A stretch of DNA of 64,000 nucleotides from a bacterium (lineage in GTDB: Bacteria > Armatimonadota > Abditibacteriia > Abditibacteriales > Abditibacteriaceae). The notes beneath the pieces were generated by a model, which was not told where the DNA came from, made no database searches, and saw nothing but the letters and a program-made list of their open reading frames with translations. A program made the position numbers and the translations under genes. The stretch covers positions 28,436 through 92,435 of the forward strand of contig SDZD01000023.1 of assembly GCA_004172935.1 (NCBI GenBank), given 5' to 3'. Of the stretch, positions 60,440 to 64,000 are shown piece after piece (the stretch's first letter is position 1; each line of letters begins with the position of its first letter).

Positions 60440-63400
60440 ATGCAACGTTCTTTCGTTCTTCTTTCCCTGTTAGGTTCCCTAGCTCTATGCCGCGCCGATG
60501 CGGTGCGACTGCAAATTAACAATCCCGATGGCAAACCTGTGGCGGGCGCTCAAGTGCGCGTCATCGAGGTTATGATGCCGGGGGAAAAATACGATGTCAA
60601 GGAGATGGTCAGCGATGAGAAGGGCACACTTGCCTTGGAATCGCACAACAAGCTGATAATCGAACCGCTACAGAACGGCACCAATCAAAGCGTGATCGCG
60701 GTGCGTATTGTCGCTCCCGGTCTAGCAGTGGGCGTGTTCCAACTTAAAGCGGGCGACAATAGTGTTTCAATGTTGCCGGGGCGCAGCGTTGAGGGAGTGG
60801 CGGTGGATGGCGACGGCAAACCCGCTGCAAATGTCGGTTTGCTCATTTCTACTCTGCCCTTCACGCCGCTTATTATGCGGGGCAATCTCGTCGCGGGCAA
60901 CGCGCTCAAGTTGCCCGACGACTTCGCGTTGAGAACCACAACCGACGCGCAGGGAAAATGGAAATTCGACTCGATGCCGAGTAAGGGCACAATCAATATC
61001 GAGGCGCAGGACGCGCGTTTCAAACGCGAGGTGTCCGCCATAGCGGTTGACCAGAAAGAGGCGACGCTTCGCCTCACTCAAGGGTCGGTCATCAAGGGGC
61101 GCTTACTCAAACCCGATGGAACAGCGGCGGCGGGCGTCAAAATTTACATTGGCAACATCATGGAGAACCAGTGCATCACCGATGCTCAGGGGCGTTTCGA
61201 ACTCACTGGAATCGGCGCTAATTCGGTTCGACTTCAGTTGATCTCGTACCTGCAAAAGTTGCCCTTTCTGGTGGAGCCGAAGCAGGTCAACGACCTTAAA
61301 GTGGGCGAAGTGCGCGACATCGGCGATTGGAAAGCCGAGGCGGGAACCAAACTGAAGGGGCGCATCATCAGTGCTGCCACCAAAAAGCCCGTCGAGAACG
61401 CAATGGTTACGGCAGCGTCGGAGCAAAGCGCGACTCTCAATGCCCAGAGCGATAAAAACGGCGACTTCGAGATAACTATTCCCAGCGGTGCCACGACCCT
61501 GTCGGTGAACGCCGATGGCTTCGTGAACTACTGGTCGAGCGAGTTGCCCCCAGCTCGCGACGGCGCTATTAATGTGGGTGCCGTCGAATTGAAAGTCGGT
61601 CAAAAACTGGCGGGCGTTATCGTGGACGAAACCGATAAGCCCATTAGCAACGTCTCGCTGTTCGCGGAGAATGACGAAAAAAGTCGCAACTTCGCTTCGA
61701 CCGGGGAAGATGGTAGTTTCTCTTTCAATGCCCTGCAACCAGGCACCTACACCATCAAATCGGATGGGTTGGAATTTAAGGGGGAGGTCACCATTAAAGT
61801 CGAAATCGGCAAGGCCCCCAGCCTGCGCCTTGTGGTGAAAGATAGCGCCGGAAAGGGCGGCTCGCACGACATCGCGGGCCGTGTCATTGATGAGGACGGC
61901 AAGCCATTGGCGGGCGCCAAAGTGGCATTACTCGTTCAGCGTAGCGGCAGCTCGTACTCGGTTCAAAACGTTGATTCGGAGGCCGATGGCAGCTTCAAAA
62001 GCTCGATTTCTGGCTTTGTGACCAGCGTAGGGGTGCAAAGCGTGACCGCGCCCGGCTTCTTGCGCGACCGCACGCAAGAGAAAGCCGAAGCGAAGGACGG
62101 CAACTGGAGCGTGAACATCGGCCTGCAAAAAAGCGGCACGCTGAAAGGGCGCGTGGTCGATACCGGGGGCAAAGCGATAAAGGGTGCTTATGTCGCCACC
62201 CAGAGCGGCGATGAACTGCCTGTCGTCAGCGATGAGAACGGCGCCTTCTCGCTACCTGAAGTCCCGCTCAAGAACGTGACATTGCTGGCGTCCACGGGTC
62301 TCGCTCTCGCCAAATTCCAGGTCAAAGAGGCGGGCGGCGCCATCGAAATCGCGCTCCCCGAAGTCGCTCGGCTCAATGAGAAGAGCAAAGCCGACCTCGC
62401 CGACATCGCATTAGGGCGGGCGGCTCTGGATTCGGAGTGGAAAAGCAATTGGGATGTGTTGGGGTCGGAGCGTATCGAGCAACTATTGGGGAGAAAAACG
62501 GGCGGTAATGGCGTATGGCGTTGGCAGGAGTATCTGCAGGAACTGGGGCGGCGCGAACCCCAACGGCTGTTGCAGCGCGAAGCAGAGCTACGCGCCGTGA
62601 GCAACGCCGGGGCTATCGCAGAATTGGATAGGTTGGTGTTACTGGCCAAAGCCAGTTCGACCGACCCGGCGCTACGCCAACAGGTGCGCACATGGCTGAC
62701 AGCGCAGCAAAAGGAACGGCGCAGCATTTCGGGCGAAACCATTACTCGTTTGCTTGGAATTGCTCAAATCAGTTCGCATATCGACGCCAAGGAAACGGCG
62801 ATGTGGCTGGACTACGCCACCGAAATCGCCGACCAACTGGGCAAGAACCCAATGTCCGAAAATTCGTGGCAATGGAGCGAGATGGCGATACACACCTCGC
62901 CAACAGCGCTGCAATCGCTGAGCGAGAACTGGTCGGCATCGGCCAAGGTAACTCTGCTTGCCAATGCCATGCAAATTTGGCTGGCCGATAACGACATCAA
63001 AGCCGCCAAAAAGGGATGGGACGAGTTGCAAAAATCTATAGCCGAAGCCGCCAAAAACCCGACACCCACAGGTGAGGAAGACCCGAAATATCAGATTGGA
63101 CGCGCGCGCCTAAGCTACACACAATTGCTGGCACGCACCGAACCCAAAGCGGCGCTTGCGTTAGTCCCTGGCATAGAAGAGTACGAGCGAGCCAAAGTTT
63201 TTCTCGACATCGCCCACGCAGCAGTGCAGCAGAAGCAGTTCGATGTGGCGCGCGAGGCATTGACCGCGCTGTCGAACGTGCGTAGCGCCGACTCGGCTGT
63301 GATTTCACAAGCCGCAGGTGTCGCCGAAAGTTTTGATGGCACTTTCGCCGCCCCGCTGTGGACAAAGGCTTACGACTTGGCCAAACCCTCCAACACCATT

Positions 63401-63697
63401 GAGAACGGCGACCGATGGTACCCTTCGCTGGTGATGTACGCGCAGGAGCGCGCCGGAAAATGGCCGGGAGAGAGTCGCATTTTTCTCGAACGCGAGTGGG
63501 CAAAGCGGCTGATCTGGAACCAAACCCCAACCACCAATACCTGGGACCCGAACGCCGACGCCATGAAAGACCTCGTCGCGGCGATGGCCTATTTGGACCC
63601 GTTGCACGCCATCGAAATGACGGAGCAAGTGCCCGACACAAACCTGAAGCGCGCTGAGGCGTATGGGCAGATCGGGGTTATCTTGCTGCGGAAGTAG
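60440..63697 (+). CDS. Large secreted protein with carboxypeptidase-regulatory-like (CarboxypepD_reg) repeats and helical C-terminus
   Basis: 1085 residues from ATG 60440 (frame open to 60392); the signal peptide MQRSFVLLSLLGSLALCRA fixes the start. Residues ~20-640 contain at least five to six Ig-like CarboxypepD_reg/CnaB-type repeats: INNPDGKPVAGAQVRVIEVM, SVEGVAVDGDGKPAANVGLL, GRLLKPDGTAAAGVKIYIGN, AGVIVDETDKPISNVSLFAE, GRVIDEDGKPLAGAKVALLV and KGRVVDTGGKAIKGAYVATQ. The last third (~650-1085) is alpha-helical and TPR-like (RVEQLLGRK, LDIAHAAVQQKQFDVAREAL). It may sense or bind extracellular polymers and signal or transport through its helical part. No family covers the whole protein. Confidence 0.8.
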   Translation: MQRSFVLLSLLGSLALCRADAVRLQINNPDGKPVAGAQVRVIEVMMPGEKYDVKEMVSDEKGTLALESHNKLIIEPLQNGTNQSVIAVRIVAPGLAVGVFQLKAGDNSVSMLPGRSVEGVAVDGDGKPAANVGLLISTLPFTPLIMRGNLVAGNALKLPDDFALRTTTDAQGKWKFDSMPSKGTINIEAQDARFKREVSAIAVDQKEATLRLTQGSVIKGRLLKPDGTAAAGVKIYIGNIMENQCITDAQGRFELTGIGANSVRLQLISYLQKLPFLVEPKQVNDLKVGEVRDIGDWKAEAGTKLKGRIISAATKKPVENAMVTAASEQSATLNAQSDKNGDFEITIPSGATTLSVNADGFVNYWSSELPPARDGAINVGAVELKVGQKLAGVIVDETDKPISNVSLFAENDEKSRNFASTGEDGSFSFNALQPGTYTIKSDGLEFKGEVTIKVEIGKAPSLRLVVKDSAGKGGSHDIAGRVIDEDGKPLAGAKVALLVQRSGSSYSVQNVDSEADGSFKSSISGFVTSVGVQSVTAPGFLRDRTQEKAEAKDGNWSVNIGLQKSGTLKGRVVDTGGKAIKGAYVATQSGDELPVVSDENGAFSLPEVPLKNVTLLASTGLALAKFQVKEAGGAIEIALPEVARLNEKSKADLADIALGRAALDSEWKSNWDVLGSERIEQLLGRKTGGNGVWRWQEYLQELGRREPQRLLQREAELRAVSNAGAIAELDRLVLLAKASSTDPALRQQVRTWLTAQQKERRSISGETITRLLGIAQISSHIDAKETAMWLDYATEIADQLGKNPMSENSWQWSEMAIHTSPTALQSLSENWSASAKVTLLANAMQIWLADNDIKAAKKGWDELQKSIAEAAKNPTPTGEEDPKYQIGRARLSYTQLLARTEPKAALALVPGIEEYERAKVFLDIAHAAVQQKQFDVAREALTALSNVRSADSAVISQAAGVAESFDGTFAAPLWTKAYDLAKPSNTIENGDRWYPSLVMYAQERAGKWPGESRIFLEREWAKRLIWNQTPTTNTWDPNADAMKDLVAAMAYLDPLHAIEMTEQVPDTNLKRAEAYGQIGVILLRK

Positions 63698-63821
63698 ATC
63701 GTTATCGCTCGAATAAATTCGGGGCTACAAGTCATGCCACCTATTATGTGCGACTTTTTTGGTATATAAGAGCGCTCTTTCGCCCCGAATCGGGAGCAGA
63801 AAGCAAGAGTTGCGTCATCCT

Positions 63822-63890
63822 GAGCCTGCGAAGGATCTCGCATCATTGATACATTTTCTGAGTTGCAGGTATGGATCCTTTGCAGGCTCA
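63822..63890. repeat. Palindromic repeat cctgagcctgcgaaggatc ... gatcctttgcaggctcag
   Basis: Left arm at about 63822-63840 and right arm at about 63873-63890, one mismatch, around a 30-base spacer. The right part stops where the IS left end begins (63891), so the palindrome is probably interrupted or bounded by the IS. Confidence 0.6.
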
Positions 63891-64000
63891 GAGGGTGTAT
63901 CAAAAGTGAGTTAGAATGAGATGATGCGTTATTCCAGCGACTTGAACGATGACCAATGGAGCGTTGTGGAAGGGTTACTGCCCTTAGCCAAGAACGGACG
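63891..64000 (+). mobile_element. Left end of an IS5-family insertion sequence (continues beyond window)
   Basis: The left end gagggtgtatcaaaagtgag looks like the terminal inverted repeat of IS5/IS427-type elements, 30 bases upstream of the transposase ATG. Only the first 110 bases of the element are in the window. Confidence 0.75.
63921..64000 (+). CDS. IS5-family transposase N-terminus (3'-truncated by window)
   Basis: ATG 63921 (or 63924) opens MMRYSSDLNDDQWSVVEGLL followed by PLAKNGR, the DUF4096 N-terminal domain of IS5/IS1182-type transposases (YPSDLTDEQW...LLP). The catalytic DDE domain is beyond the window end. The upstream left inverted repeat is in place, so the copy may be intact. 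Confidence 0.85.
   Translation, partial: MMRYSSDLNDDQWSVVEGLLPLAKNG

Noticed and set aside
1..64000. tRNA and rRNA genes
   Set aside because: A visual scan found no tRNA-like T-arm (ggttcgaatcc) in a plausible cloverleaf and no rRNA signature; a computational scan was not possible.

Overview
The window looks like a chromosomal segment of a free-living, Gram-negative-type bacterium that degrades plant polysaccharides, most likely from Armatimonadota/Abditibacteriota. The main reason is eight DUF1559-type pseudopilin-like proteins with the near-invariant head [20 protein letters not shown] followed by [19 protein letters not shown] and a C-terminal DGHVKS segment, an expansion typical of that group. 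The placement is an inference from protein signatures, not from a marker tree. Genes are mostly monocistronic or in short operons, with many strong intrinsic terminators. Intergenic DNA is rich in dispersed repeats.

Layout. 1-8.7 kb: 3' part of a GH16 glucanase-like gene, a MATE exporter, ribosomal protein bL25, small secreted proteins, an intradiol-dioxygenase-like lipoprotein and a ChaA-type cation/proton antiporter. 9-13.6 kb: housekeeping genes (pth, a secreted thioredoxin, trpF, an NAD-dependent epimerase, a redoxin and an RpoD-like sigma factor). 13.8-30.7 kb: carbohydrate genes (LacI regulator, GH43-like and GH38 glycosidases, aldo/keto reductase, GH51-like arabinofuranosidase, Gfo/Idh oxidoreductase, uronate isomerase uxaC, a DUF6785-like multi-pass membrane protein, a GH99-like secreted protein). 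31-33.7 kb: two pseudopilin-like genes and a stalk-domain protein. 33.8-40.1 kb: an arabino-oligosaccharide-type ABC uptake locus (MsmX/UgpC-like ATPase facing a binding protein, a GH43 arabinanase with a ricin-type lectin domain and two permeases). 40.3-45.6 kb: a secreted Hcp-like protein and four tandem pseudopilin-like genes. 45.7-53.7 kb: lactate and rhamnose catabolism (lutA, lutB, lutC, rhaM, L-rhamnose isomerase, L-lactate dehydrogenase, fused rhamnulose-phosphate aldolase/lactaldehyde dehydrogenase). 53.8-63.7 kb: ankyrin, WD40-like, SseB-like and ABC exporter genes and a large secreted repeat protein. From 63.89 kb: the left end of an IS5-type element running off the window.

Working together: GH43, GH51 and the ABC importer suggest arabinan uptake and depolymerisation. 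UxaC suggests uronate (pectin) use. The rha/lut cluster would take L-rhamnose to dihydroxyacetone phosphate plus L-lactate and then pyruvate; no rhamnulokinase is visible here. Together this points to rhamnogalacturonan/arabinan (pectin) degradation.

The least-explained signals are: a signal-peptide-bearing Hcp homologue with no type VI genes nearby; a 160-bp ATTGATTAA-rich element with 12-bp terminal inverted repeats and a second diverged copy 42 kb away flanked by an 11-bp direct repeat; a short orphan transcription-unit candidate with a strong Shine-Dalgarno, a 17-codon ORF and a perfect terminator at about 30.76-30.93 kb; several structured leaders; and an IS that appears to have inserted into a palindromic repeat.
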